Notes under the pieces: model-generated
Told to the model about the DNA's origin: nothing
What the model saw: the letters and a program-made list of their open reading frames with translations, nothing else
The model's database searches: none
From: Leptolyngbya sp. DLM2.Bin27
GTDB taxonomy: Bacteria > Cyanobacteriota > Cyanobacteriia > Phormidesmidales > Phormidesmidaceae
Reading direction: 5' to 3'
DNA length: 37,751 nt
NCBI GenBank assembly: GCA_007694115.1
Contig: RECJ01000192.1
Span: 1-37,751 of the forward strand
Position numbers and translations under genes: made by a program
In this document: positions 7,447 through 16,248 of the stretch, piece by piece
How positions within the stretch are numbered: position 1 is the stretch's first letter
Layout: every line of letters starts with the position of its first letter

Positions 7447-8418
7447 ATGACTTCAGTGACTTCTCTTTTTGCGCCGGTTGAGTCCGACCTGGACCTAATG
7501 ACCCACAACCTCAAGGGGTTAATCGGGGCCCGGCATCCCATTCTGTCGGCAGCGGCAGAACATTTGTTTGGGGCCGGGGGCAAGCGATTGCGCCCAGCCA
7601 TTGTGCTGCTGTTGTCTAAGGCCACCCTGCCGCAGCAAGAGATTACTGCCAAGCACCGTCGCCTGGCCGAAATCACCGAGATGATTCACACCGCCAGCTT
7701 GGTACATGACGATGTCGTCGATGAGTCCAGCGTGCGCCGGGGCGTGCCCACCGTGCACAGCAGCTTCGGCAATCGGATCGCGGTGCTGGCGGGCGACTTT
7801 TTGTTTGCCCAGTCATCGTGGTACCTGGCCAATCTGGACAACCTTCGAGTGGTCAAACTGCTCTCTAAGGTGATTATGGATCTAGCTGAAGGGGAGATTC
7901 AGCAGGGGCTAAACCGGTTTGACACCAGCCTTACCCTAGAGGCCTACATTGACAAGAGCTACTTTAAAACCGCATCGCTGATGGCCAACAGCGCCAAGGC
8001 GGCGGGGGTGCTCAGCGATGTGCCTGAAGGGGTGGCTGAGCAGCTGTACAACTACGGACGGCATCTAGGGCTAGCTTTTCAGATTGTTGACGACATTCTC
8101 GACTTCACCAGCTCCGATGAGGTGCTGGGCAAGCCCGCTTGCTCTGACCTCAAGAGCGGCAACCTCACCGCCCCGGTGCTTTACGCCATAGAAGAGTATC
8201 CCTTTCTCACCACGCTGATTGAGCGAGAGTTTTCTGAGGTCGATGACTTTGCCCAGGCCATTGATCTGGTACACAGCAGTAAGGGCATTGTGCGATCGCG
8301 CGACCTAGCCTCTGACCACGCCCACCAAGCTGCCCAATGCCTAGAGCACTTGCCCCCGTCTGCCGCTCGCCAAGCCCTGCAAGATCTAACCAGCTACGTG
8401 CTGCGACGGATCTCCTAG
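7447..8418 (+). CDS. sds: Solanesyl diphosphate synthase (long-chain prenyltransferase)
   Basis: Elongates allylic prenyl diphosphates with IPP to the nonaprenyl side chain of plastoquinone. The 323-residue sequence matches what I recall of cyanobacterial Sds almost throughout (MTSVTSLFAPVESDLDLMTH...). First aspartate-rich motif DDVVDE at residues 88-93, with RRGVPTVH after it; second motif DDILD at 215-219; GAGGKRLRPA near 42-51. The small residues preceding the first motif are consistent with a long product. I prefer the ATG at 7447 over a TTG at 7435 because it gives the family's usual N-terminus. Confidence 0.95.
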   Translation: MTSVTSLFAPVESDLDLMTHNLKGLIGARHPILSAAAEHLFGAGGKRLRPAIVLLLSKATLPQQEITAKHRRLAEITEMIHTASLVHDDVVDESSVRRGVPTVHSSFGNRIAVLAGDFLFAQSSWYLANLDNLRVVKLLSKVIMDLAEGEIQQGLNRFDTSLTLEAYIDKSYFKTASLMANSAKAAGVLSDVPEGVAEQLYNYGRHLGLAFQIVDDILDFTSSDEVLGKPACSDLKSGNLTAPVLYAIEEYPFLTTLIEREFSEVDDFAQAIDLVHSSKGIVRSRDLASDHAHQAAQCLEHLPPSAARQALQDLTSYVLRRIS

Positions 8419-8537
8419 GCGGTGGCGACGGGTAGCGGTATGCTTGGCCCTTGGCCGATGCCCCAATGGTTTGTACAGGTCTGCTATCCATTGTGGTAGC
8501 TTGCACAGGTAACTCCCAACCCAGCTAGAGCATCCCC

Positions 8538-9002
8538 ATGGGCCAGGAAATTGAACGCAAGTTTTTGGTGGTAAGCGACAGCTGGCGCGAGGCGGCCCAA
8601 GGCGAGGTGATTAGCCAGGGCTATATTCCCACCCAGGATGCACGCACGGTGCGGGTGCGGCGGGTTGGCGATCGCGCCTATCTCACCCTCAAAGGCCCCG
8701 CCGTCGGCTTGGTGCGTCCCGAGTTTGAGTACCCCATCCCCGTCTATGACGCTCAGGTCATGCTCACCACGCTCTGTGAGCCACCCCTGATCGAAAAAAC
8801 CCGCTACCGCCTGCCCCTCGGCCCGGTGGTGTGGGAAATCGACGACTTTCACGGTCAAAACCAGGGACTCATCATCGCTGAGGTGGAGCTAACCAGCCCA
8901 GACCAGATCGTAGATCTGCCTGACTGGGTGGGCGCAGAGGTCACCCACGACCTGCGCTACCAAAACGCCAACCTCGCTCGCCATCCCTTCACCGCCTGGT
9001 AA
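8538..9002 (+). CDS. CYTH domain protein (inorganic triphosphatase-like)
   Basis: A 154-residue single-domain CYTH/triphosphate tunnel metalloenzyme. The diagnostic ExExK motif is EIERK at residues 4-8. Alternating charged beta strands follow: RVRRVGDRAYLTLKGP, EFEYPI, EKTRYRLP, WEIDDFHG, AEVEL. These residues line the tunnel that binds triphosphate and Mg2+. Bacterial members of this size often hydrolyse tripolyphosphate; the substrate here is not shown by the sequence. It lies 119 bp after sds on the same strand and faces cruG with a 2-bp gap between the ends, so their 3' ends nearly touch. Confidence 0.9.
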   Translation: MGQEIERKFLVVSDSWREAAQGEVISQGYIPTQDARTVRVRRVGDRAYLTLKGPAVGLVRPEFEYPIPVYDAQVMLTTLCEPPLIEKTRYRLPLGPVVWEIDDFHGQNQGLIIAEVELTSPDQIVDLPDWVGAEVTHDLRYQNANLARHPFTAW

Positions 9003-9004
9003 AC

Positions 9005-10219
9005 TCACCCCCCGCCCGGATATTCCCTACCCCGCCACCGGGTCGGCCGCCGCAGCGACGACAGACCAATGCGGGCCACTGCGGCTAGGTCGGCTAGGGG
9101 CGACAGCCAAAAGGCCCAGGCTCCTGGGGCTCCTTTGAGGTCGTAGGCCGAGGCCACCGCCGCCTGCATGCCAACCCGAATCAGCACTAGCCCAAGATTG
9201 ACCAGCAGCAGCAGCTGTAGCGCTAATGACCAGGAGGTCGGTGTCCAGCGTTGGGTCGTTAACAGAGCGGGCACCAGCAGCCAGGGTAGTCCTTGCACTA
9301 GGGCTAAAAAGCCCCAATCCCACCAGATCTGGGCAGCGGGGGCGGCATCCTTGAGATCGAGGGATCGGCCCCACTCCTGCCAGGTCTCAGCCATGCCTTC
9401 GTACATACGCACCTTGATCAGACGGCTGCCGTCCCAAAACCCCACCTTAGCGCCCTGGTCAGCCGCATGGCGAGCCAGGGTAACGTCGTCGCAAAACGAT
9501 GTCGCCGCCGATCGATAACCGTCGAGCTGCTCAAGCAGCGATCGCCGCACCATAAAGCACTGACCGTTGGCCATCACCCGCTGGGGTACGCCGCTGGGGC
9601 TGCCCGCCGGGCCAAACCGATAGATCAGGGTCATTAACAGGGCGGGCTGCAACCAAAACTCACCCGGCTGCTTGAGAATAAATCGCGGTGCCAAAGACAC
9701 CAGGTCATAGCTCTCTTGCTCCATGGCTTTAGCCAGGGCAGCCACCAGACCTGGCTGGGGCTGGGTGTCGGCATCGACACCCAGCACCCAGGTGCTGGCC
9801 GCTGCGGTGTGGCGAAAGCCATAGTCTAGAGCCCAGGGACGACCGACCCAGCCCGAGGGCAGCGGGTCATCTTCTAACAGGCGCAGCCGGGGGTCTTGGG
9901 CCTGGTAGCGCTTGACAATGGCCTGGGTGCCGTCGGTAGAACGACTGTCTACCACCAAGATTTCTCGCACTTCGTAGCTTTGGCGCGTTAGCCCTTCTAA
10001 GCAGGGGCGCAGGCGCTCGGCCTCATTCAGGGTGGGCACCACCACCGACACCGTGCCGAGCTGGCTGAGGCTGGGCGACTCAGGGCCTAGGGGCGGGCGG
10101 CGAAAGGGACCCTGCACCAGCCGGGAGAGCAGCACCGCTACCATCGGCAGCTGCAGCGCCAAAAAAACTACCGCACAGGTGCTTAACCAGGGAAACGGGG
10201 CGGCCACATCAGCGGGCAA
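9005..10219 (-). CDS. cruG: CruG-type glycosyltransferase (carotenoid 2'-O-glycosylation)
   Basis: Family 2 glycosyltransferase of 404 residues. A transmembrane helix at about 13-33 is followed by the GT-A domain with VSVVVPTLNEAERLRP (58-72) and the metal/nucleotide-binding GVDADTQ (D149, D151). Further hydrophobic helices lie in the C-terminal third (for example around 305-320 and 333-355). CruG attaches the sugar to the 2'-hydroxyl of myxol or related carotenoids in cyanobacteria. The assignment rests mainly on the directly upstream cruF gene (51-bp gap), an arrangement described in Synechococcus sp. PCC 7002. The sugar donor cannot be told from the sequence. Confidence 0.85.
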   Translation of the reverse strand: MPADVAAPFPWLSTCAVVFLALQLPMVAVLLSRLVQGPFRRPPLGPESPSLSQLGTVSVVVPTLNEAERLRPCLEGLTRQSYEVREILVVDSRSTDGTQAIVKRYQAQDPRLRLLEDDPLPSGWVGRPWALDYGFRHTAAASTWVLGVDADTQPQPGLVAALAKAMEQESYDLVSLAPRFILKQPGEFWLQPALLMTLIYRFGPAGSPSGVPQRVMANGQCFMVRRSLLEQLDGYRSAATSFCDDVTLARHAADQGAKVGFWDGSRLIKVRMYEGMAETWQEWGRSLDLKDAAPAAQIWWDWGFLALVQGLPWLLVPALLTTQRWTPTSWSLALQLLLLVNLGLVLIRVGMQAAVASAYDLKGAPGAWAFWLSPLADLAAVARIGLSSLRRPTRWRGREYPGGG

Positions 10220-10269
10220 AGGAACACCTCAAAATGGTCATGTTGGACGGGCAGCGATTGGGCAGAGTC

Positions 10270-11193
10270 CTATTTTAGGGCGACTTTGGCCGCATCTACC
10301 GCCCCCATGACCTGCACTGGATCGGCGATCGCATCGGACAGACGCTCTTGGGAGGTAGCGCGCCAGCACAGCACCGCCGGCAAAGCTCCGGTCAGCAGAC
10401 CCAAGAGAATGGGCACGTAAAAGCCAGCGGCTAAGCTCATCACCAGGGCAAAACCAAAGTTGGCTAGGTAAACCACTAAGGGCAGGGTCAGCTGGTATTG
10501 GTCTAACTCTGGAGAGAACTTAAACACCTTCCACAACCCCAGAGCAACCCCCATAAAGACTACCCCGGTACCCAGCCAGCCAGCAAAGTTTTGGTAGGGC
10601 ATGCCAAAGAAGGCACCGGGCTCATGCCAGTACCAGAAGGGCAAAGCCGTTTGGCTCATGGCTGGGTCGAGCACAAAATCCCAGGAGGTTAGCAGCACCG
10701 AGCCCAGCAGTAGCGCTGCTAGCGATCGCACCCAGCTGTAGCGTCTGGCCCCCCCGCCAGCGGCTAGCCCGCTGCGGGCCAGCAAAAACGAGGCCAGCCC
10801 CAGGTAAAACCACGACAGCGGAATCGTAAACGGCACCAGGCCAGCCACCTTGTAACCCAGCCCATTTAGGTAGGTGTAGTCGCCAAAGGGAAACCCCGTG
10901 CTGGTGCCCAGCAGCTCGCTGGTGAGAGAAACGCCCACGGCTGCGATCGCAAAAGTCACCAGGCTCCCCAGCCCCAACGTGCGGTAGGCGTACAGAGCCA
11001 CCGCCATCGTGCCCAACAAAATGTAGCCCACACCACCCCCGGCCATGCTCCAGCGAAACATAGTCTGCCCAGCGGGCAAATACTCTAAGATGCCGGGATG
11101 AGGCACGACCCACAGCAACCCCGCCAGACCAAAGGCCATGGCAACTATGTGACCGTACAGGCAAAACCGTTCGATGGCTAAAAGATTTCTCAT
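10270..11193 (-). CDS. cruF: Carotenoid 1',2'-hydratase CruF
   Basis: A 307-residue polytopic membrane protein (about seven hydrophobic segments) of the carotenoid biosynthesis/DUF422 family. The conserved central region is visible: TSELLGTSTGFPFGDYTYL, then VPFTIPLSWFYLGL, TSWDFVLDPAMSQ and FGMPYQNFAGWLGTG. CruF adds water to the psi end group of gamma-carotene, a step to myxol and 2-hydroxylated carotenoids that cruG then glycosylates. First gene of a two-gene minus-strand operon. A start 25 bp further upstream exists only in another frame and is not used. Confidence 0.92.
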   Translation of the reverse strand: MRNLLAIERFCLYGHIVAMAFGLAGLLWVVPHPGILEYLPAGQTMFRWSMAGGGVGYILLGTMAVALYAYRTLGLGSLVTFAIAAVGVSLTSELLGTSTGFPFGDYTYLNGLGYKVAGLVPFTIPLSWFYLGLASFLLARSGLAAGGGARRYSWVRSLAALLLGSVLLTSWDFVLDPAMSQTALPFWYWHEPGAFFGMPYQNFAGWLGTGVVFMGVALGLWKVFKFSPELDQYQLTLPLVVYLANFGFALVMSLAAGFYVPILLGLLTGALPAVLCWRATSQERLSDAIADPVQVMGAVDAAKVALK

Positions 11194-11497
11194 GGTAAGT
11201 CCTAGATACCCTTGCCAAGCTAATGCAGCTCAGCTGCTGATCATTCTCCTGGGCGGGCTGATTAACAACCGTATTTGCAATCGTCGCTTAAATTATAAGT
11301 TTTGTAAACGATGACTTTTAGATTGCCGCCTCGCTACCCCCCTAGGAGAAAATTTTGAGCAGAAACCGGCTTGGGCTTCTCCTCAGACATCTCAATGAAC
11401 ACGAGTATAAGGGTGACAGTCCACCTGTGGGGCTACGGTGTGGAAATTTGGAAAATCGGCTAGGATATCGACATCAAGGTCAGATTCGTAAGACCCC
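11194..11497. other. Divergent intergenic region cruF / GNAT gene
   Basis: These 304 bases contain an AT-rich block (11275-11325) and no recognised gene. A 22-codon frame (ATG 11395) is present but unsupported. Promoters for both sides are expected here. Confidence 0.4.
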
Positions 11498-12724
11498 ATG
11501 GCACCTATGACACCCCCTGGCCCAAGCTTGACAGTGAGGCCACTGCAATACCGCGACTTAGATGACCTCAAGCAGTGGCAGTCTGAGGATCTAGAGGCCG
11601 GTGGTGATCAGAGCGCCGCTGAGGCCACTGTTTCGTGGATTGACCACCAGCGACGGTGGTATGGCCCCCTCAAGGTGTTGAGCTGGCTGCCTGGCCCCAT
11701 GCCTCAAACCCCGGCCACGTTTGTCGCAGAGCGTCAAAAAACCCTGGTGGGGTTTATTCAGGTATCGCCCTTTAACCGCACCCGCAGCACCTGGCGAGTA
11801 GAGCAGGTGGTGATCAACCGCCAGGCCCTCGCCCACACTGCCGCCTCTGCCTACATGGATGTGGGCTCTCGGCTGCTGCGCCACTGCTTTGAAGTGGTCT
11901 GGGAAGCCAGAACCTGGATGCTGGAGGTAGACATCAACCATAAGTCGGCTATGGGTCTCTATCGCTTCAACGGCTTTCAGCCCCTGGCCCAGACCACCTA
12001 CTGGGCGCTGCCGCCCGATCAAATTGTGGCCCTGGCCCAGCGCGAACCCGATCTGCCCAACCTGCTGCCCATCAGCAATGCCGACGCCCAGCTGCTCTAT
12101 CAGCTCGATACGGCTTCAATGCCGCCCCTGGTGCGCCAGGTGTTTGACCATCAGATCCAAGACTTCAAGACCAACCTGTTCGCCGGTGCTAGCGTCACGA
12201 CTAATCGTCTAGTTAAGCAGGTAGAAACCGTTGCTGCCTACGTGTTTGAACAGCAGCGCAAGGCAGCCATTGGCCAATTTAAGCTGACGATTTCCCGAGA
12301 CGGCAAACAGCCCCACGAGGCCGGGCTGACCGTGCATCCGGCCTACACTTGGCTCTACCCAGAGCTGATGACCCAAATGGCCAAAATCTTGCAGCCCTTT
12401 CCGCCCCAGTCTCTGCGGCTGACCTCCCTTGACTACCAGCCCGAGCGTGAAGCCTGCTTTACCCACATCCAGGCTATCCCCGAGTCCCACACTCTGCTGA
12501 TGTCGCGCTCGGTGTGGCACAAAGTGCGCGAGGCTCGTCATTTGTCCCTAGAGGGGCTCCAGCTCTCTGACGTGTTTACGGGGCTACAGCCGGCGGGCAA
12601 GCCAATTCCAGGGCGCATGACCTGGTCGGCGGAGCGTTGGCAGACCTTGATAGGCCCCGGCCAGTCTGCCTCTGTCAACCCAGAGCCGCCTCCCGAGGCC
12701 TCAGCCTCCCAGGGCGATCGCTAA
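11498..12724 (+). CDS. GNAT-fold acetyltransferase-like protein, two-part
   Basis: A 408-residue protein. The N-terminal half (about 10-175) looks like a GNAT domain: an opening SLTVRPLQYRDLDDLKQW, a central VGFIQVSPF strand, the VEQVVINRQ strand, then an acetyl-CoA-site-like helix and ARTWMLEVDINHKSAMGLYRFNGFQP, the typical last strand-helix. The C-terminal half (about 200-390) may be a second, degenerate GNAT-like repeat and ends in a Pro/Ser-rich tail. The acceptor is unknown. The stop codon TAA is followed immediately by the ATG of ruvX, so the two are co-translated. A start at 11507 is equally possible. Confidence 0.75.
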   Translation: MAPMTPPGPSLTVRPLQYRDLDDLKQWQSEDLEAGGDQSAAEATVSWIDHQRRWYGPLKVLSWLPGPMPQTPATFVAERQKTLVGFIQVSPFNRTRSTWRVEQVVINRQALAHTAASAYMDVGSRLLRHCFEVVWEARTWMLEVDINHKSAMGLYRFNGFQPLAQTTYWALPPDQIVALAQREPDLPNLLPISNADAQLLYQLDTASMPPLVRQVFDHQIQDFKTNLFAGASVTTNRLVKQVETVAAYVFEQQRKAAIGQFKLTISRDGKQPHEAGLTVHPAYTWLYPELMTQMAKILQPFPPQSLRLTSLDYQPEREACFTHIQAIPESHTLLMSRSVWHKVREARHLSLEGLQLSDVFTGLQPAGKPIPGRMTWSAERWQTLIGPGQSASVNPEPPPEASASQGDR

Positions 12725-13150
12725 ATGGCATCGGTTTCGGCGCTGGGGTTAGATATTGGTCGCCGCCGCATTGGGGTAGCAGGCTGCGACGGCACTGGCC
12801 TGATTGCCACCGGGTTGGCGACCCTACAGCGGCGATCGTTTGCGCAGCTGGTGGCCGACCTGCAACACATTGCCCAGTCGCGGCAGGCCCAGGTGCTGGT
12901 GGTGGGTCTGCCGCTAACCATGGATGGCGAAGAAGGGTTTCAGGCTCGCCAGGTGCGCAAGCTGACCAAGGGTTTGAGCCAGGCCCTCGGCCTACCGGCG
13001 GTCTATGTCGATGAACGCCTGAGTTCTGTGGAAGCCGAGCAGCTGATGCAAGCTGAGGGCATCTCCGTCGCCCAGGAAAAAGCCCTGATTGACCGCAAAG
13101 CTGCCGCCATTATCTTGCAGCGCTGGCTAGACGAGCGCCGTCTAGCGTAA
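12725..13150 (+). CDS. ruvX: Putative pre-16S rRNA nuclease / Holliday junction resolvase-like YqgF
   Basis: A 141-residue RNase H-fold protein of the YqgF/RuvX family. The first acidic strand is ALGLDIGRRRIGVAGCD (active-site D10), the middle strand VLVVGLPLTMDGEEG, and the third motif YVDERLSSVEAEQL. Family members process the 5' end of 16S rRNA. The start abuts the stop codon of the GNAT gene. Length and motifs are normal. Confidence 0.93.
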   Translation: MASVSALGLDIGRRRIGVAGCDGTGLIATGLATLQRRSFAQLVADLQHIAQSRQAQVLVVGLPLTMDGEEGFQARQVRKLTKGLSQALGLPAVYVDERLSSVEAEQLMQAEGISVAQEKALIDRKAAAIILQRWLDERRLA

Positions 13151-13391
13151 ACATGGCCATGGCCATGGCACCTAAGACATCGCCCCTGCCAGTGGCAAAA
13201 CCCGGGGCGTCGCCGTGGCTTGTAGCCATCGTTTTCGGGGGCTAAGTCATGGCCTAACCACTCTAGCTGTGGCTATAGGCGCAACAGGATGGGATATTCT
13301 GATAAAACCGTTCTGATCAAACCGTTAAGTTGTTCATACTGGGCTGCGGCCTACAACCGCTGCACCCGTTACCCAGAGAAGAGTAGCCTCC

Positions 13392-13958
13392 ATGGCGGAT
13401 AACACCCAACCCATTGATGATTCAGCTGTAGTTCTCACCGACGAAACCGGGCGGTTTTTACCCTGCCAGGTGGAGCAGAGCTTTCAGCTCAACAATCGCG
13501 AATACCTTCTCTTGCTGCCCATTGATGCTCCCATTGAGATCTTTGTCTGGCAGCAGGATGAGAACGACGACGATGAGGTCTTAATGGATGTGGAAGACGA
13601 GGATATCGACCAGATTTTTTTGACCGCCAAGGCAGTACTGGCTGAGCAAAATCTTACGCTGCAGCGCACCGCCATTACCCTCACCGCTTCGGGTGAGCTG
13701 CCCGAGCCCGAAGCAGATAACTGCCTGACTCTGGAACTTGACGATCTAGACGACGACGGCAACGCCGTCACCGAAGAGTTTCAGATCTTAGCCACCTGTT
13801 TTTACGAAGACGAAGAGTATACTCTCTGTACTCCCCTAGATCCACTGCTGATCTTTGCCCACCGCACTGGCAGCGGCGAGCTGGAAGTCGTCACTCCAGA
13901 AGAATTTCAAACGATTCGTGGCGGCCTCGAAGAGAAACTGTTTGATCTATTAGATTAG
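13392..13958 (+). CDS. Acidic DUF3727/DUF1292-type protein
   Basis: A 188-residue, very acidic cytosolic protein (many Asp/Glu runs such as DENDDDEVLMDVEDEDID). Two similar halves begin with VVLTDETGRFLPCQVEQSF and CLTLELDDLDDDGNAVTEEF, and each leads into strands of the kind REYLLLLPID and EEYTLCTPLD. This matches my memory of cyanobacterial and plastid DUF3727 proteins. It lies between ruvX and mltG, a gene order I recall from other cyanobacteria. Function unknown. GAGAAGAG lies 8-13 bases before the ATG. Confidence 0.75.
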   Translation: MADNTQPIDDSAVVLTDETGRFLPCQVEQSFQLNNREYLLLLPIDAPIEIFVWQQDENDDDEVLMDVEDEDIDQIFLTAKAVLAEQNLTLQRTAITLTASGELPEPEADNCLTLELDDLDDDGNAVTEEFQILATCFYEDEEYTLCTPLDPLLIFAHRTGSGELEVVTPEEFQTIRGGLEEKLFDLLD

Positions 13959-14037
13959 TGACGTTCAGAAGGAACGCTCACAGCCGGGACATTCACAACC
14001 GGGGCGTTTACCATGGCAACTAGCGACTGTTGACATT

Positions 14038-15090
14038 ATGGCTAAGGGTTCACGCTGGGTACGGTGGAGTTTTTTAGGGTTGCTGGTGCCTCTGGCAACG
14101 GGGATAGCAGCCTGGCAGGGCTGGGCCTGGTGGAGCTGGGCTAACCATCCGGTGAGCGCCAGCGCCGCCGAAACCTCTCCCCAAACGGTACAGATCCAAA
14201 TTCCGCCGGGTACGCCAGGGCAGCAGATTGGCCAAGACTTAGAAGCGGCAGGGTTGATTCGCTCGGCGCTGGCCTGGCGGCTGTGGTCGCGCTGGCAAAA
14301 CCCCGCAGGCGGGTTTCAGGCGGGCACCTACGCCCTTAGCCCCAGCGACCCGATGACGGCCATCGCTGAGATCATTCGCAGCGGCCAGGTCGTGCAAACA
14401 TCATTTACCATTCCCGAGGGATGGAATCTTAGACAGATGGCGGCCTACTTTGAGCAGGCCGGGTTTTTCTCTGCCGATGCTTTTTTAGCAGCTGCCGCCC
14501 AGGTGCCGCGCGATCGCTATCCCTGGCTGCCCGAGGGCATTCCCCATCTAGAGGGGTTCTTGTTTCCAGATACCTATCAGCTTCCGGCTGAAGGAGTTAC
14601 GCCTGAGGCGGCTGTAGACATCATGCTGCGACGGTTTGAGGCGATCGCTCTACCCGTCTATCAGCAGGCTAACACTGACTACACGGTGCTAGAGTGGGCC
14701 ACCCTGGCCAGCATTATCGAGAAGGAAGCGGTGGTGCCCGAGGAGCGGGGGTTAATTGCCGGGGTATTTACCAACCGGCTAGAGCAAGATATTCCCCTCG
14801 GGGCAGACCCAACCGTGGAGTATGGCCTGGGCATCACCCAAACCAAGGAGCAGCCTCTAACCTGGGCCCAGGTGGCTATTCCTTCGCCGTACAACACCTA
14901 CATCAACCTCGGTCTGACGCCTACCCCCATTGCCAGCGCCGGATTGGCCAGCCTAGAAGCCGCCCTGGCCCCAGAGCCTACAGACTATTTATTTTTTGTG
15001 GCCCGCTATGACGGCACCCATGTCTTTAGCCGCACCCTGGCTGAACATGAAGCCGCCCGTGATGCTATTCGCGCCACCATCGATAACTAG
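14038..15090 (+). CDS. mltG: Endolytic murein transglycosylase MltG
   Basis: Cleaves nascent glycan strands in peptidoglycan and is thought to set their length. Of 350 residues, an N-terminal membrane anchor spans about 8-28. A LysM-like part follows (IQIPPGTPGQQIGQDLEAAGLI), then the YceG catalytic domain with IPEGWNLRQMAAYF, LEGFLFPDTYQLP, the catalytic glutamate in LASIIEKEAVVPEERG, and SPYNTYINLGLTPTPIASAG near the end. Length is normal. It follows the DUF3727-type gene by 79 bp. Confidence 0.95.
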   Translation: MAKGSRWVRWSFLGLLVPLATGIAAWQGWAWWSWANHPVSASAAETSPQTVQIQIPPGTPGQQIGQDLEAAGLIRSALAWRLWSRWQNPAGGFQAGTYALSPSDPMTAIAEIIRSGQVVQTSFTIPEGWNLRQMAAYFEQAGFFSADAFLAAAAQVPRDRYPWLPEGIPHLEGFLFPDTYQLPAEGVTPEAAVDIMLRRFEAIALPVYQQANTDYTVLEWATLASIIEKEAVVPEERGLIAGVFTNRLEQDIPLGADPTVEYGLGITQTKEQPLTWAQVAIPSPYNTYINLGLTPTPIASAGLASLEAALAPEPTDYLFFVARYDGTHVFSRTLAEHEAARDAIRATIDN

Positions 15091-15301
15091 CTCTGATCAG
15101 AGTCTGGCGTCGGGGATCTGCAAAGCCATGTCTCCTGCGGTTGTGATGGTTTTGGGGTGTCGCCAAGGCAGTCTAGAGGGCAATCACCCGACTCAACCCG
15201 ACTCGAGTTAGGAGTAATGGGTGGGGCCAGCCCCTGCACAGCTAACCGGAGACCACCGTTCTAGATTATGCTGATCTTGGGGATCGATGATTAATCTAGT
15301 T

Positions 15302-15811
15302 ATGCCTTTCTCTCGTCTGCTACAACCCAATCTAGTCCTAGACGGCAACGTTATGGCGATCTCCCTTGATCTACTGTCGGAGCACAGTATCAAGGGGTTG
15401 ATTTTAGATGTAGACGATACGCTGGTGCCCCTGCGCCAGGCCGAGACCAACCCCGACCTCGCCCAGTGGATGCACCAGATGAAGTCGGTGACTACGGTGT
15501 GGCTGGTGAGCAACAACATCAACGCCCACCGCATTGGCCGTATTGCCACCCTGCTAGACGTCCCTTACATTACCAGCGCTGGCAAACCCTCGGGCCGCAA
15601 GCTGAAGCAGGCTCTAACCGCGATGGATTTGCCGGTCAACCAGGTGGCGATGGTGGGCGATCGCCTGTTCACCGACGTGCTGGCGGGCAATCGGCTGGGT
15701 CTATTCACCATTTTGGTTGAGCCGATGCCGGGCCTCAACCAGATTGCTCGTAGTTCGCCAGTGCGAGCCCTAGAGGTGTTGGTCTCACAGTGCTTTGGGG
15801 TCACGCTTTAA
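15302..15811 (+). CDS. YqeG-family HAD-type phosphatase
   Basis: A 169-residue HAD IIIA phosphatase. The nucleophile motif is ILDVDDTLVPLR (D36, D38 in the DxD pattern), motif II is WLVSNNI, and motifs III/IV are KPSGRKLKQAL and MVGDRLFTDVLAGNRLG. Related plastid and bacterial proteins dephosphorylate small phosphates such as phosphatidylglycerol phosphate; the substrate here is not known. I prefer ATG 15302 (MPFSRLLQPNLVL) to ATG 15287 because family members begin in this way. It lies 211 bp after mltG and upstream of proB. Confidence 0.9.
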   Translation: MPFSRLLQPNLVLDGNVMAISLDLLSEHSIKGLILDVDDTLVPLRQAETNPDLAQWMHQMKSVTTVWLVSNNINAHRIGRIATLLDVPYITSAGKPSGRKLKQALTAMDLPVNQVAMVGDRLFTDVLAGNRLGLFTILVEPMPGLNQIARSSPVRALEVLVSQCFGVTL

Positions 15812-16248
15812 CTCGATCACAGCAGCCCAGGCCAACGGCAGCCCCCAACCGGCCAACAGCGCATAAATCGGCGTTAACGCGAGGAATCGAGCGTTACACA
15901 GCGCAATATACCGTGGGTAAAACGTTAGGACGGTAAATATAAAGAAAACATTAGACCTATGCTGAAACCCATGGAGCGCTGAGATAATTAGGCAACATAA
16001 ACAGGGGCCAAGCCGATAAAGGCCCTTACTTTAATAAGTGGTTTTGGGTGTTGACCTTTGGGTTGGCACCCAAAGTTTTTATCGGCTAAGGATGGGCTGA
16101 TATGCAATCTGAGGGCGCAGGCTCTGCGGCCCCACACCAGAGTATTTTCTTGGCTAGAGATCGGCTTAGACTTGTCCCCAGTCACCCCCTAGGCCAGGTG
16201 CGGTTGCTATACTGCCAGGGCTAGCTTTACTCCCGCTGACGTTTGCCC
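15812..16248. other. Leader/intergenic region upstream of proB
   Basis: These 437 bases carry no credible gene. The middle (15890-16090) is AT-rich compared with both sides and contains the folded element listed at 16011-16087. A TATACT hexamer at 16208-16213 lies about 30-40 bases before proB but has no well-placed -35 partner. Confidence 0.5.
16011..16087 (+). ncRNA. Structured RNA-like element, possible leader/attenuator before proB
   Basis: A 10-bp perfect outer stem, AGCCGATAAA (16011-16020) with TTTATCGGCT (16078-16087), encloses a second hairpin CTTTGGGT-TGGC-ACCCAAAG (16056-16075) that is followed at once by TTTTT. A weaker ACTT/AAGT hairpin lies in between (near 16028-16039). A stem-closed multi-branch fold plus an intrinsic-terminator-like hairpin resembles a leader that could switch transcription. 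It does not match any riboswitch core I know. It might also be the terminator of yqeG, 200 bp upstream. Confidence 0.45.

Noticed and set aside
13153..13168. Repeated CATGGC units after ruvX
   Set aside because: A very short self-overlapping repeat with no flanking structure; likely trivial.
16011..16087. Match of the proB leader to a known riboswitch
   Set aside because: I looked for preQ1, TPP, glutamine-type and cobalamin core sequences and saw none; it is therefore reported as unclassified.
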